DNA of 64,000 nt from the NCBI RefSeq assembly GCF_001509555.1, contig NZ_LMAS01000002.1:124001-188000 (forward strand). Direction: 5' to 3'. Below, piece by piece: positions 9,664 to 19,285 of the stretch. The position numbers and the translations under genes are program-made. The first letter of the stretch is position 1; every line of letters starts with the position of its first letter. Under the pieces are notes generated by a model. It was not told the DNA's origin. It was given only the letters and a program-made list of their open reading frames with translations, and made no database searches. The DNA is from Bacillus sp. FJAT-29937 (GTDB lineage Bacteria > Bacillota > Bacilli > Bacillales > Cytobacillaceae).

Positions 9664-10935
9664 ATGCGGATTTTGAAAATAAATGATGGAGTGTCCATCA
9701 AAAGGTCTGTAGATAACGGAACAGAAGAACAGCGGGCGATAGTGAAGGGGATTATTGAGCAGGTTCGAGCAGACGGGGATGCCGCATTAGCAGCCTTCAC
9801 GGAAAAATTCGATGGGATCTCCCTATCTAATTTTGCTGTTACGGACGATGAAAAAAGGGAAGCTTATGAAGAAATCGATGATGAGATTTTAGGGATAATC
9901 CGTGAAGCGGCAGCAAATATTCGCTCTTTTCACGAAAAACAGCTTCGCCCGTCATGGATGACAACAGATGAAAACGGCACGATTCTCGGCCAAAAGGTAA
10001 CCCCGCTGGATTCAGTTGGCCTATATGTACCAGGCGGAACAGCCGCCTATCCATCCTCTGTGCTTATGAACGTGCTTCCTGCCAAGGTTGCAGGAGTGAA
10101 ACGAATTGTTATCACATCTCCCCCTGATAAAAAAACAGGGAAGCTTCCACCAGCCGTCCTAGTAGCCGCTCAAGAGGCTGGGGCTGAGGAAATTTATAAA
10201 GTGGGCGGTGCTCAAGCCATTGCAGCATTGGCTTATGGAACGGAAACGATTACTCCTGTTGATAAAATCACGGGGCCAGGAAATATATTTGTGGCTTTGG
10301 CAAAGCGAGAAGTGTTTGGAGATGTCGATATTGATATGATTGCAGGACCAAGTGAAATTGCAATTTTGGCAGATGACACGGCAAAACCAGATGAGGTGGC
10401 AGCTGACTTATTGTCCCAGGCCGAGCATGATGCTTTTTCCTGCAGCGTCCTCGTCACTCCATCAGAGAATTTGGCAAAGGAAGTTTCAGCTGAGGTGGAA
10501 AAGCAATTGGCTTTACTGCCTCGTCGGGAAATCGCCGCTCAATCCATTGGAAATTTCGGAGCAATTTATGTGACGGAAACAATGGAAGAGGCAGTTGAAA
10601 CGGTTAATAGCCTTGCTCCCGAGCATTTAGAAATTATAACAGAAAATCCGCTGGAGCTTCTAGGGACAATCAGACATGCTGGGGCGATTTTTCTTGGACG
10701 CTTTAGTCCCGAACCAGTCGGCGACTATTTTGCCGGACCGAATCACGTATTGCCGACAAACGGAACAGCCCGTTTTTCGAGTCCGCTCAATGTAGAGGAT
10801 TTTCAGAAAAAATCCAGCATCATTTATTACAGTGAGAAAGCACTAAGAGAAAACGGGGAGAAAATTTCCGCATTTGCACGTCTTGAAGGATTAGAAGCCC
10901 ATGCGCGGGCAATTGATATAAGGTTGAAGAAATAA
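9664..10935 (+). CDS. hisD: histidinol dehydrogenase HisD
   Basis: A zinc enzyme that carries out the last two oxidations, histidinol to histidine, with NAD. It has 423 residues, the usual length. Family segments are [67 protein letters not shown] and APEHLEI, holding the metal-binding Gln/His/Asp/His set. A ribosome binding site AAGGAGTGAAATAA leads the ATG, 12 bases after hisG. A 42-base gap to hisB follows. Confidence 0.96.
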   Translation: MRILKINDGVSIKRSVDNGTEEQRAIVKGIIEQVRADGDAALAAFTEKFDGISLSNFAVTDDEKREAYEEIDDEILGIIREAAANIRSFHEKQLRPSWMTTDENGTILGQKVTPLDSVGLYVPGGTAAYPSSVLMNVLPAKVAGVKRIVITSPPDKKTGKLPPAVLVAAQEAGAEEIYKVGGAQAIAALAYGTETITPVDKITGPGNIFVALAKREVFGDVDIDMIAGPSEIAILADDTAKPDEVAADLLSQAEHDAFSCSVLVTPSENLAKEVSAEVEKQLALLPRREIAAQSIGNFGAIYVTETMEEAVETVNSLAPEHLEIITENPLELLGTIRHAGAIFLGRFSPEPVGDYFAGPNHVLPTNGTARFSSPLNVEDFQKKSSIIYYSEKALRENGEKISAFARLEGLEAHARAIDIRLKK

Positions 10936-10977
10936 AGGTCGGAGGCAGGTCCCAAAATCCTGCTAGGAGGAGAAGAC

Positions 10978-11565
10978 ATGACAAGAACTTCAGAGGTTAA
11001 AAGGAAAACGAATGAAACGGAAATTTATTTAGCTTTAAATATTGATGGTCAAGGGGAGAGCAAGCTGGAAACGGGAGTCCCGTTTTTGACGCACATGCTT
11101 GACCTTTTTACAAAGCACGGGCAGTTTGATTTAACTGTTGATGCTAAGGGTGACATAGAGATCGATGATCACCATACGACAGAGGACATCGGCATTTGCC
11201 TTGGACAAGTATTAAGGGAAGCTCTTGGCGACAAAAAAGGAATTAAGCGCTACGGAAATGCGTTTGTGCCGATGGATGAGGCGCTGGCGCAGGTTGTCAT
11301 TGACCTAAGCAATCGCCCTCACCTCGAAATGAGAGCGGAGTTTCCAAGCCAAAAAGTGGGCACTTTTGATACAGAGCTTGTTCATGAATTCCTATGGAAG
11401 CTTGCCCTTGAAGCCAGAATGAATCTGCATGTGATTGTTCACTACGGCCAGAATACACATCATATTATTGAAGCGATTTTTAAAGCATTAGGACGTGCTT
11501 TACATGAGGCGACAACGATTGACCCTAACATTAAAGGAGTGCCATCTACGAAAGGGCTGTTGTGA
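10978..11565 (+). CDS. hisB: imidazoleglycerol-phosphate dehydratase HisB
   Basis: A monofunctional 195-residue dehydratase (no HisN-type phosphatase domain as in enterics). The two manganese-binding motifs are visible as DDHHTTEDIGI near residues 62-72 and YGQNTHHIIEAIFKALGRAL near 160-180. AGGAGGAGA lies a few bases before the ATG. It ends one base before hisH begins. Confidence 0.96.
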   Translation: MTRTSEVKRKTNETEIYLALNIDGQGESKLETGVPFLTHMLDLFTKHGQFDLTVDAKGDIEIDDHHTTEDIGICLGQVLREALGDKKGIKRYGNAFVPMDEALAQVVIDLSNRPHLEMRAEFPSQKVGTFDTELVHEFLWKLALEARMNLHVIVHYGQNTHHIIEAIFKALGRALHEATTIDPNIKGVPSTKGLL

Positions 11566-12204
11566 ATGATTGGGATTATTGATTATGGAATGGGTAATCT
11601 TTTCAGTGTCAGCAAAGCACTTGAAAGATTAGACGTCTCGTACTTTATTTCGGATAAAAGAGAAGAGCTTCAGAAGGCAGATGGGCTGATTCTTCCTGGT
11701 GTAGGCTCCTTTAAGGATGCGATGGAGCTTTTAGAACGATTGGATTTAGCGAGCATGATAAAAGAATACGTGCAGCTAGGGAAACCGCTGCTCGGGATTT
11801 GTTTAGGCATGCAGCTATTATTTGAAGAAAGTGAAGAGAACGGGCTGACAAAGGGGCTTCATCTCCTGCCGGGTTCTGTGAGAAGATTTCCTGGAGTTTC
11901 AGCGGACGGAGTGACCTATAAAGTCCCGCACATGGGCTGGAATCGTCTCACTTTTGTTCAAGGTTCGCCGCTTCTTCAATCAGTACATGAAAATTACGCA
12001 TACTTTGTTCACTCTTATTATGTAGATACAGACGATAAAAGCGTAGTTATCGCGGAAAGCAGCTATGATGTAAAAGTCCCAGCTGTTGTCGGCAAAGAAA
12101 ATATATATGGGATGCAATTTCATCCAGAAAAAAGCGGACAATTAGGCATGGAGCTTTTAAGTAATTTTACTGGAATTGTATTGGAAAGGATGACCGGAAA
12201 ATGA
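11566..12204 (+). CDS. hisH: imidazole glycerol phosphate synthase subunit HisH (glutaminase)
   Basis: A class I glutamine amidotransferase, 212 residues, supplying ammonia to HisF. The nucleophile Cys is in [10 protein letters not shown] near residue 85, and the His-Glu pair is in [10 protein letters not shown] near 185-190. Start ATG abuts the hisB stop (TGAATG), indicating termination-reinitiation. It overlaps hisA by 4 bases. Confidence 0.96.
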   Translation: MIGIIDYGMGNLFSVSKALERLDVSYFISDKREELQKADGLILPGVGSFKDAMELLERLDLASMIKEYVQLGKPLLGICLGMQLLFEESEENGLTKGLHLLPGSVRRFPGVSADGVTYKVPHMGWNRLTFVQGSPLLQSVHENYAYFVHSYYVDTDDKSVVIAESSYDVKVPAVVGKENIYGMQFHPEKSGQLGMELLSNFTGIVLERMTGK

Positions 12205-12929
12205 GTTTTACCATTTATCCAGCAATCGATATGCGAGGCGGGAAATGTGTCCGACTGCTTCAAGGAGATTATAATCAGGAAACGGTATATGGGGATTCCC
12301 CTTTTGATATGGCGAAAAAGTTTGCAGATGAAGGAGCCAGCTGGATCCATATGGTCGACCTTGATGGAGCAAAGGATGGAAAAAGAGTCAATGACGCTTC
12401 TGTTATCAAAGCAGCTAAAGAGCTGAAGGCTCAAATTCAAATTGGCGGCGGCATTCGAACCGAAACCGATATTGTTCATTATTTGGAAAATGGAATTTCA
12501 CGTGTCATCATCGGAAGCATCGCCGTTTCGAAACCAGATTTCGCGATTGAAATGATCCGGAAATATGGTAAGCAAATTGCTGTTGGCTTGGATGCAAAGG
12601 ATGGCTATGTGGCAACGCACGGCTGGCTGAACACGTCTGAAGTGAAGGCAGTCGAGTTAGGGAAACGCTTCGCTGATGCTGGAGCAGAGACGTTTATTTT
12701 TACAGATATTGCAACAGATGGCATGCTGTCCGGCCCCAATATAGAGGCAGTCAGACTGCTGGCAAAAGAAACAGGTAAAAGTGTTATCGCGTCTGGAGGA
12801 GTCAGTGAGTTAGCTGATTTAACTAGTTTAAAAGAATTTTACAAAGATGGGGTAACAGGCACCATTGTCGGAAAAGCCATTTACGAAGGTCGCTTTACAG
12901 TGAAGGAAGCATTGGGAGAGGTGAAGTAA
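12201..12929 (+). CDS. hisA: ProFAR isomerase HisA
   Basis: A TIM-barrel isomerase (242 residues) that opens the aminoaldose ring of ProFAR to PRFAR. The beta-1 segment is [18 protein letters not shown] with the acidic catalytic Asp, and half-barrel phosphate-binding motifs are [10 protein letters not shown] and [12 protein letters not shown]. The second catalytic Asp is in [14 protein letters not shown]. The start overlaps hisH (ATGA). Confidence 0.96.
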   Translation: MSFTIYPAIDMRGGKCVRLLQGDYNQETVYGDSPFDMAKKFADEGASWIHMVDLDGAKDGKRVNDASVIKAAKELKAQIQIGGGIRTETDIVHYLENGISRVIIGSIAVSKPDFAIEMIRKYGKQIAVGLDAKDGYVATHGWLNTSEVKAVELGKRFADAGAETFIFTDIATDGMLSGPNIEAVRLLAKETGKSVIASGGVSELADLTSLKEFYKDGVTGTIVGKAIYEGRFTVKEALGEVK

Positions 12930-12931
12930 TC

Positions 12932-13690
12932 ATGCTGACAAAACGCATAATACCGTGCCTAGATGTAAAAGAGGGCCGCGTTGTGAAAGGAATTCAATTT
13001 GTTCAGCTTCGTGATGCAGGTGATCCAGTGGAGCTTGCCCGTTTTTATGATGAGCAAGGGGCGGATGAGCTTGTTTTTCTAGATATATCAGCTTCTGTTG
13101 AAGGAAGAAAAACGATGGTTGAAGTTGTTCGTTCGGTTGCTTCTGAATTGGCGATCCCGTTTACAGTTGGCGGCGGTATTAATTCATTAGAGGATATGAA
13201 AAGAATTTTACGAGCTGGGGCAGACAAGGTTTCTCTAAATACAGCTGCAGTAAATAATCCGAATCTGATTACAGACGGGGCGAAGTTTTTTGGCTCACAA
13301 TGCATTGTTGTTGCGATTGATGCCAAGTACGATTCAGAGCTTGGAACATGGCGTGTATATACCCACGGGGGCCGGACGCCATCCGAATGGAAAGTCATCG
13401 AGTGGGCGAAGGAAGTAGCTGAGCGTGGTGCTGGCGAGATATTGCTGACAAGCATGGACTCGGATGGAGAGAAGAATGGATTTGATATCGCTCTGACGAA
13501 AGCAGTTAGTGAAGCGGTGACGATTCCGGTTATTGCTTCAGGAGGAGCAGGGAACTCAGAGCATTTTGCTGAAGCTTTTGAAAAGGGGAAAGCGGATGCC
13601 GCGCTGGCTGCTTCGATTTTTCACTATAAAGAAACATCGGTAGCTGAAGTGAAGGCTTATTTGAAGGAAAAAGGAGTGCCTGTCCGATGA
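12932..13690 (+). CDS. hisF: imidazole glycerol phosphate synthase subunit HisF (cyclase)
   Basis: A TIM-barrel cyclase (252 residues) paired with HisH; it makes imidazole glycerol phosphate and AICAR. Visible are [17 protein letters not shown] (catalytic Asp), [27 protein letters not shown] (second catalytic Asp) and [12 protein letters not shown]. It starts two bases after hisA and overlaps hisI by 4. Confidence 0.97.
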   Translation: MLTKRIIPCLDVKEGRVVKGIQFVQLRDAGDPVELARFYDEQGADELVFLDISASVEGRKTMVEVVRSVASELAIPFTVGGGINSLEDMKRILRAGADKVSLNTAAVNNPNLITDGAKFFGSQCIVVAIDAKYDSELGTWRVYTHGGRTPSEWKVIEWAKEVAERGAGEILLTSMDSDGEKNGFDIALTKAVSEAVTIPVIASGGAGNSEHFAEAFEKGKADAALAASIFHYKETSVAEVKAYLKEKGVPVR

Positions 13691-14328
13691 ATATCGAGGA
13701 GCTATCATTTGATGAAAAAGGCCTTATCCCGGCTATTGTTCAGGATGCGACAACACGAGAAGTTTTGACATTAGCTTACATGAACCGGGAATCTCTTGAA
13801 AAATCAATCGAGTCAGGTGAAACGTGGTTTTTCAGCCGTTCTAGACAGGAGCTTTGGCATAAAGGAGCAACGAGCGGGAACACGCAGCGAATTGTCGAAA
13901 TGAAATTTGACTGTGATAAAGATGCGATTGTGGTGCTCGTTGATCCTGCAGGGCCTGCATGCCATACTGGGGCAGTGAGTTGTTTTGAGGAGAGCCTTTA
14001 TCAATCAGGCGAATCTGCTGGCAGCCTATCAGATTATAGCATTCTCTTGTCACTTGAAAAATTGATTCAAGAGCGGGAATCGGAACGACCGGAAGGAGCC
14101 TACACAACCTATTTATTCGAAAAAGGCGTGGACAAAATTTTGAAAAAGGTCGGCGAAGAAGCGGCCGAGGTCATCATCGCCGCAAAAAACCGTGACAAAG
14201 AAGAGTTAAAATGGGAAGCGGCTGATCTGCTCTATCATTTACTCGTGTTACTTAGAGAGCAGGAGCTTCCGTTTAAAGAAGTGTTGAGTGTGTTGGATAA
14301 AAGACATGAGAAGAAATCGGATGAATAG
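13687..14328 (+). CDS. hisI: bifunctional PRA-CH/PRA-PH protein HisI(E)
   Basis: A fused enzyme of 213 residues. The N-terminal half (about 1-110) is phosphoribosyl-AMP cyclohydrolase with metal-binding Cys/Asp motifs ([26 protein letters not shown]). The C-terminal half (about 115-205) is phosphoribosyl-ATP pyrophosphohydrolase with [15 protein letters not shown] and the acidic segment of the MazG-like fold. It catalyses steps 2 and 3 of histidine synthesis. Last gene of the operon, followed by a terminator. Confidence 0.96.
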   Translation: MNIEELSFDEKGLIPAIVQDATTREVLTLAYMNRESLEKSIESGETWFFSRSRQELWHKGATSGNTQRIVEMKFDCDKDAIVVLVDPAGPACHTGAVSCFEESLYQSGESAGSLSDYSILLSLEKLIQERESERPEGAYTTYLFEKGVDKILKKVGEEAAEVIIAAKNRDKEELKWEAADLLYHLLVLLREQELPFKEVLSVLDKRHEKKSDE

Positions 14329-14341
14329 CGTATGAATGAGG

Positions 14342-14373
14342 AAACCAAATCACATCATTGATTTGGTTTTTTT
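14342..14373 (+). terminator. his operon terminator
   Basis: AAACCAAATCA pairs with TGATTTGGTTT around a CATCAT loop, followed by TTTT. Confidence 0.92.
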
Positions 14374-14450
14374 CAATTGTATTAACTAGTGTCTTATTTT
14401 AAAGATTACATTGTTTTTATTTGAATACAATCTACTAGGAGGTGCGCAAA

Positions 14451-14852
14451 TTGAAAAAAATCCTTATGCAAGTAAGCAGGTTATTTTTAGGTGTTGTTTT
14501 CTTGGGGGCTGGTCTAAATGGTTATGTAGTTATCTTTGGATTCGACCCATTTGCACCAACAAGCCCCGAAGCTATGGCATTATTCGAATTTAAATATCTA
14601 TTAATTACGGAAAAAACTTTAGAGATTTTATGCGGAATTTTACTCTTGACCAATCAGTTCGTTCCATTGGCGATTGCCATATTATCGCCAATTGTTGCTA
14701 ACATTTTCTTGCTTCATTTATTCATAGACCATTCGTTGCTTCTTTTGGCAATCATGCTATCCATTGCCCTCGGTTATTTGTTGTTTTATTATAGAAAAAA
14801 CTTTATGAGAATATTAGAGAGAAAACCAAAACCTTCTATTAAGGAAGATTAA
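14451..14852 (+). CDS. DoxX-like small membrane protein
   Basis: A protein of 133 residues with four predicted TM segments, in the layout of DoxX/DoxD-type proteins: SRLFLGVVFLGAGLNGY at the N-terminus, a short PFAPTSPEA loop, then TEKTLEILCGILLL and two more helices, with a basic tail. The start is TTG at 14451 because AGGAGG (14437-14442) is 8 bases upstream; the GTG at 14442 overlaps the ribosome binding site. No function can be assigned; it stands alone between the his terminator and a repeat array. Confidence 0.7.
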   Translation: MKKILMQVSRLFLGVVFLGAGLNGYVVIFGFDPFAPTSPEAMALFEFKYLLITEKTLEILCGILLLTNQFVPLAIAILSPIVANIFLLHLFIDHSLLLLAIMLSIALGYLLFYYRKNFMRILERKPKPSIKED

Positions 14853-15210
14853 AATAGCGCTCGTTTAAAACAAACTCACATCAAAACGAGCACTATGAAG
14901 TGTCCATAGTGCTTGTTTGACAAAGACTCACCTCAAAACGCTAACTATGAAGTGTTCATAGTGCTCGTTTGACAAAGACTCACCTCAAAACGCTAACTAT
15001 GAAATGTTCATAGTGCTTGTTTGACATAAACTCACATCAAAACGCTTACTATGAAGTGTTCATAGTAAGCGTTTGACAAAGACTCCCATCAAAATGCTTA
15101 CTATGAAGAGTTCATAACGCTCGTTTGACAAAGACTCACCTCAAATCGCTAACTATGAAGAGTTCATAACGCTAGTTTGACATAAACTCACTTCAAAACG
15201 CTCACCATAG
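14853..15210. repeat. tandem array of 52-bp hairpin-forming repeats
   Basis: Six contiguous 52-bp units begin at 14892, 14944, 14996, 15048, 15100 and 15152, flanked by a partial unit (14853-14891) and a 7-base remnant (15204-15210). Each unit opens with ACTATGAAGTGTTCATAG and contains GTTTGACA-AAGACTCAC. The stretch AAACGAGCACTATG ... CATAGTGCTTGTTT across a unit junction forms a ~14-bp hairpin. No spacers or variable segments are present. Confidence 0.95.
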
Positions 15211-15411
15211 AAAAATAAATGAACTAATCAAGATAAATATATTGTGCAGAATGGCGTTTCCTTAATTTATGGGGGAACGTTTTTGTCGTTTAGAAAGTTT
15301 GAAAAGAAAATTACTTAAAAGTGCTGATTTTGCGCAATGGGGCATTTATGCTGAAAAGAATTACATTTAAAAAGAGGAATTTACGACTTAAAAGCTAATC
15401 CCTATAAGTGA
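15211..15411. other. spacer between repeat array and DinB-like gene
   Basis: AT-rich sequence of about 200 bases. I see no convincing promoter, terminator or ORF. An approximate GCGCAATGGGGCATTT segment near 15334 resembles intergenic sequence common in Bacillaceae but has no assignable role. Confidence 0.5.
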
Positions 15412-15912
15412 ATGGGGAAATTTATCGAGGTGTTTAAAATAAGGAAATTCTTTGAGTACAATTGGCAGATAAGAGATGAATGGTTTCAATGGTGTGAGCA
15501 GCTTTCACCAGAGGAGTTAAATAAAAAACGTGTTGGGGGTGCAGGAAGTATTTTAAATACTCTTTTTCACGTTATTGATGTGGAATATAGCTGGATTCGA
15601 GGGATTCAAGGAAAAGAAGATATCGTATTCGGGTCCAATGATTATGATACCCTTGAGAAGATTAAATTTCTCTCCGATCAACTGCGAATTGAAATAAGAG
15701 ATTTTATAAATACAAATATAGACCATGATAAGGATGATCTTGTGAGTGTTCCATGGGACCAAGACAAGTATACAGCTGATGAAATTTTACACCATGTTGT
15801 CGCCCACGAAATTCACCATATTGGTCAACTATCTGTTTGGTCAAGGGAGTTAAATTTAGTTCCTGTCCAGGCGAATTTTATTGGGAGGAAATTGTACTTT
15901 AAACTAGATTAG
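15412..15912 (+). CDS. DinB-fold protein
   Basis: A four-helix-bundle DinB/YfiT-type protein, 166 residues. Likely metal-binding histidines are in NTLFHVIDVEYSW (near residue 50) and in EILHHVVAHEIHHIGQL (near 125-137), the family's spaced-His pattern. Relatives include bacillithiol-S-transferases and stress proteins, but the substrate is unknown. The ribosome binding site before ATG 15412 is poor; an internal start at GTG 15430 is possible. It converges on the minus-strand operon that follows. Confidence 0.72.
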   Translation: MGKFIEVFKIRKFFEYNWQIRDEWFQWCEQLSPEELNKKRVGGAGSILNTLFHVIDVEYSWIRGIQGKEDIVFGSNDYDTLEKIKFLSDQLRIEIRDFINTNIDHDKDDLVSVPWDQDKYTADEILHHVVAHEIHHIGQLSVWSRELNLVPVQANFIGRKLYFKLD

Positions 15913-15926
15913 ATGTTGAAAAATGG

Positions 15927-15956
15927 ATGAGGAGCGGATGGATTTCTGCTCCTCAT
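15927..15956. terminator. hairpin between convergent genes
   Basis: ATGAGGAGC (15927-15935) pairs perfectly with GCTCCTCAT (15948-15956). Read on the minus strand it is followed by CCATTTTTC, so it may end the six-gene minus-strand operon and possibly also the DinB-like gene. Confidence 0.6.
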
Positions 15957-15970
15957 TGTAAGGTGCTTCC

Positions 15971-17122
15971 TTAAAACCTCATTCTCCGCGCCATCGGTTC
16001 GACAACTTGATCCATTAACCGCTTCAAAAATCCCCATACGAATCTCGAACGCAAAGACAAGTGCTTATTATAGAAAAAAGTATATTCGATCGCCTGAAAA
16101 GCCCCGCGGTTTCTTTTGAAATTGCCGGCACCCGCACTGTAATGGCCAATAAAATCCTTTTCAAGAACTTCATCAGTTATTAAATAAGACAACAGACGAT
16201 ACAGTCCATTCATCTGTCCTTTCTCTATTTCATAGCCAAAAATCGGAGTAGTCAGGACACCATTCCGATGAAAATAACCAATTGCTCCATCATAGGAATC
16301 TTGATTCTTTAGCAGTTTAAAATACATTAATTGATAGTCCAGTGCGTTTTTAAAAAAGTGCCACGTAAATTGCGGATTATGCTCTGAATACTTTTTGATA
16401 TAAAGCTGCTCATAATGGCTTTTTATCACATGAATCAAGTCTTCATTTACATCCGAGCCCTCAACGACCTGATAAGAACTTTTCTCCAGCAAAGCTTGAT
16501 CCCGGAAAAAATCCCTTATCCGTTTCTTGCTTAACTCTTTAAATCGGTCAGGATGCAGTAAATATACGGAACGCGACATAATTCGCTTATACGAATTTTT
16601 CTCAAACCCAGCAAACATTTCAGGATAGAGTTCCTTAACAACCGAGCGGAATTGAATGGAATGCTCAGGAAATTGCCTAGTCAAAAACTTCGTAATCCGC
16701 TCAATTTGCCCAGCGCTTAATGGAAAATAAAGATTAGTCGATAGAAACCAATTATTTACCGATACAATTTTATTAATCGCAGTCTGCCGAAAAATAAACC
16801 CAATGAAATCAATGCCTTTCGAAAGGAGCTTTTCCAATCGCGGCTTTTTTAATTCCCACAGCTCCTCCTTCGCATAAGAAATATAGTGCGTATAAGGGGA
16901 GCAAACATATGAATTTTCAAATTCTTTGTCATTCACCGTCAAAGGCATAACAAGATTATCGATTTCCAATAGATACACGTCTGCACGAACATTTGTAATA
17001 TACTTTTCTACTCCATCACGAAGAATTGGGGAAAAATAATCACGGACATAGGCGCCGTCCTTTTTGCTTGCCCAATCAATTTGAACCAACGTCGTTTTGT
17101 CATGAAGATGGATCATGTTCAA
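15971..17122 (-). CDS. GNAT/FemAB-like putative acyltransferase of the six-gene cluster
   Basis: A protein of 383 residues that I do not recognise with certainty. The C-terminal half (about 215-370) looks like a GNAT/BioF2-type acyltransferase fold: a helix with HYEQLYIKKYSEHNPQF, a strand pair GAIGYFHRNGVLTTPIFGYE, LLSYLITDEVL, and the closing GNFKRNRGAFQAIEYTFFYNKHL. The N-terminal half is unassigned. Start is TTG at 17122, overlapping the upstream stop as TTGA; GAAAGG lies 6 bases away. It is the last gene of the operon, so an acyl or aminoacyl transfer at the end of a pathway is a reasonable inference only. Confidence 0.5.
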   Translation of the reverse strand: MNMIHLHDKTTLVQIDWASKKDGAYVRDYFSPILRDGVEKYITNVRADVYLLEIDNLVMPLTVNDKEFENSYVCSPYTHYISYAKEELWELKKPRLEKLLSKGIDFIGFIFRQTAINKIVSVNNWFLSTNLYFPLSAGQIERITKFLTRQFPEHSIQFRSVVKELYPEMFAGFEKNSYKRIMSRSVYLLHPDRFKELSKKRIRDFFRDQALLEKSSYQVVEGSDVNEDLIHVIKSHYEQLYIKKYSEHNPQFTWHFFKNALDYQLMYFKLLKNQDSYDGAIGYFHRNGVLTTPIFGYEIEKGQMNGLYRLLSYLITDEVLEKDFIGHYSAGAGNFKRNRGAFQAIEYTFFYNKHLSLRSRFVWGFLKRLMDQVVEPMARRMRF

Positions 17123-18441
17123 ATACTGCCTTTCATTTGATTTTCAATCCGCTTTAATTTTTTATCAGACGGAAGAATATCATAGGGTGTAAAATGAATC
17201 TTTGGTGCCAAAAGTTTCTTTTCCTCCCATAGCTTAGCCAGCTCGCGAATAATATTCTCCCTAACAACACTCTCATTCCTGCAAACCTTCACCTTAACCT
17301 CCAGTTCCTCCAAGCCTTTTTGAATGACCTTATATTCCAAAATATCTTCAGAGGAAAACATAATCGCCCTTCTAATAAAATCCGGAAAAAGAGAAGAAAG
17401 CTCGCCGCTGTCAGCCTGTTTCCCGTAGAAAATATCATCGCAGCGCCCGTCAATCCTTTCTAAAGCAAGAAAGTGCGAACCGCATGGACAAGGTGTTTTC
17501 TTCTCAACGAGAATGTCATTCAAACGATAGCGGATAATCGGCTGGGTCGTTCGGCTAAAATCGGTAATAATCGGAACAAAAACCCCGTCATCTAAATATT
17601 CCTTTTCAATAACAACCAGATCTTCATTAATATGCAAGGTGCCATGCGAACAACTAGCCGCCAAGAACCCTTCTGTGCATTGGTACACATGATGCAGAGT
17701 TTGCAGAAAAACCGCTTCTATGTATGTTTTATCAATATCCTCCAAAACCTCAGCTACAGAAACAATTTTTCTAGGCTGAATCTGAATGTCCCCATTTGCT
17801 TGCCAATCTGCCACTTTTCGTAAAATAGAGGGTGGACCAATCACAATGGTCGGCTGAACCGCCTTTAATTTCCGGATATGCTCCTCGAAATCATCCAATA
17901 AATCGAAAAAGTGAAAAGCGATCCGGCCATTTTGGGTTGAAGTATAAAGATTATTATTTGCCCTTAAAAAGAAAGCAATCTGATGCTTTCTTAAAATACT
18001 CCCTGGCAATACCTTTGCCAAAATCGTCCCGGCCCAAAGTGCACTCTCCCGGTCTGATATGAGAAAAATCCCTCGATTCCCGCTTGTCCCCGATGAGAGG
18101 CCAACGGAGATATCCCCAATCTTCGGTGAAAAATCCCTTGAATTCTCCGCTTCAAAAGCAACATGAAGGGCTTCTTCTTTTTTGATCCCGACCGTATTAA
18201 TGGAATCAAAGTTCTCCATCATGATGGACTTGTCTATCATCGGCAGCTGGTCCCAATGATTGTATTTCAATTCATCCTCGTATCCTTTATAAAACTCCCG
18301 GTAAAAAGGGGAGGATTCAAGCACAAATTCCAAATGCTTTTTTATTTTCCTATTCTGATAAGTTTCAAGCTCTTCGCGGGAAGAAAAATTCCTCCCAAAT
18401 TTAGTCGTAATATACTGTTTTAAGATGGATATTTTATTCAT
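17119..18441 (-). CDS. PaaK/F390-synthetase-like adenylate-forming enzyme
   Basis: A protein of 440 residues in the CapK/PaaK (phenylacetate-CoA ligase-like) branch of adenylate-forming enzymes. It has the P-loop GLSSGTSGNRGIF near residues 112-125, YQCTEGFLAASC, the RYRLND core motif, a CPCG cysteine pair typical of this branch, and IDGRCDDIFYG before the C-terminal subdomain. It should activate a carboxylate as an acyl-AMP and pass it to CoA, a carrier or an amine; the substrate is unknown. The ATG overlaps the upstream gene by 8 bases and the next gene by 4. Confidence 0.8.
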   Translation of the reverse strand: MNKISILKQYITTKFGRNFSSREELETYQNRKIKKHLEFVLESSPFYREFYKGYEDELKYNHWDQLPMIDKSIMMENFDSINTVGIKKEEALHVAFEAENSRDFSPKIGDISVGLSSGTSGNRGIFLISDRESALWAGTILAKVLPGSILRKHQIAFFLRANNNLYTSTQNGRIAFHFFDLLDDFEEHIRKLKAVQPTIVIGPPSILRKVADWQANGDIQIQPRKIVSVAEVLEDIDKTYIEAVFLQTLHHVYQCTEGFLAASCSHGTLHINEDLVVIEKEYLDDGVFVPIITDFSRTTQPIIRYRLNDILVEKKTPCPCGSHFLALERIDGRCDDIFYGKQADSGELSSLFPDFIRRAIMFSSEDILEYKVIQKGLEELEVKVKVCRNESVVRENIIRELAKLWEEKKLLAPKIHFTPYDILPSDKKLKRIENQMKGSI

Positions 18442-19285
18442 AAATAAAACCCCTCTTCGCCTTTTCCCAAGTAATCGAGCAATGAGTTGGCAAAATATCT
18501 ATCTCCGGCTGAACCTTTGATAAATGATGCAGCATTTGAATATTCCTAACATATTGCTGCTTATCTGCAATAAGCAAGTCAGCGATTTTATGCGGATAAA
18601 TGAGCTGCTCAAAAGCCTCGCTTACCCATACCGCATCCGCACATAGAAAAACGCGTTTTCCGCTCATAAGCTCAATGAAAATGCCGAATTGCCCGACTGC
18701 ATGCCCTGTTAAATCAACCGCGACAACCGAATCATCATCAAACACAGCGTACCCTTTCTCAAATTCCCCAAAGCTTTCGTCTAAATCAATCTGTGCTGCA
18801 CGGTCAATAAAAGTCAGCCTTTCATTTAGATCCGCTGGCAGTAATTCAAGCAAGCAGCCCTTTGTAAGCGCCTTGAATTTACTGTTATGGCGAATATCCT
18901 CGTAAGCTGATTCGAATGTATATACCTTTGCCTGAGGAAAGTCCTTCAGCCCAGCCGTATGGTCTCCATGAAAATGCGAAATAAGGATGGTGCTGATATC
19001 GTCAGGTGAAATTCCGTCCTCCAGTAATTGATTTTTAATCGATTGCTCCTCGGAAAAATAAACCGGTGTTAGCTTCGCATAAACCGAGTAAGGAAATCTT
19101 TTTGTTGACTCGAAAAAGCGGGAAGCATACCCTGTATCAAATAAAATATAACCGTGTGTTGAATGCTCCAGCAGCCCAACAATCGCGGGAAAGGCAATCG
19201 CTTGAAATCCCTTGTTCGGGTTCACAATTTTTTCAGGATGTGTACAATAGCCGCATTCGTATAGCTTTAACATCTTAATGCTCAT
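18434..19285 (-). CDS. MBL-fold hydrolase resembling AHL lactonases
   Basis: A metallo-beta-lactamase-fold hydrolase of 283 residues. The dinuclear metal motif is HFHGDHTAGL near residues 104-113; later ligands are the His in DLTGHAVGQFG, the Asp in CADAVW and the His in ILPTHCS. The N-terminal layout (LYECGYC ... LLEHSTHGYILFDTGYA) is that of the AiiA/AttM-type lactonase group rather than glyoxalase II. A lactone- or thioester-opening step, editing, or self-protection would fit; the substrate is unknown. It overlaps both neighbours (11 and 8 bases). Confidence 0.8.
   Translation of the reverse strand: MSIKMLKLYECGYCTHPEKIVNPNKGFQAIAFPAIVGLLEHSTHGYILFDTGYASRFFESTKRFPYSVYAKLTPVYFSEEQSIKNQLLEDGISPDDISTILISHFHGDHTAGLKDFPQAKVYTFESAYEDIRHNSKFKALTKGCLLELLPADLNERLTFIDRAAQIDLDESFGEFEKGYAVFDDDSVVAVDLTGHAVGQFGIFIELMSGKRVFLCADAVWVSEAFEQLIYPHKIADLLIADKQQYVRNIQMLHHLSKVQPEIDILPTHCSITWEKAKRGFIYE

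Noticed and set aside
13045-13455. A 136-codon minus-strand ORF inside hisF
   Set aside because: A codon-usage shadow of hisF; the same applies to 12120-12479 within hisH/hisA and 103-603 within yvoD.
14892-15203. Multiple promoters from the TTGACA in each 52-bp unit
   Set aside because: No -10-like hexamer lies 16-18 bases after the TTGACA in any unit.
14853-15210. CRISPR array
   Set aside because: The 52-bp units are contiguous and all similar; there are no unique spacers, leader or cas genes.
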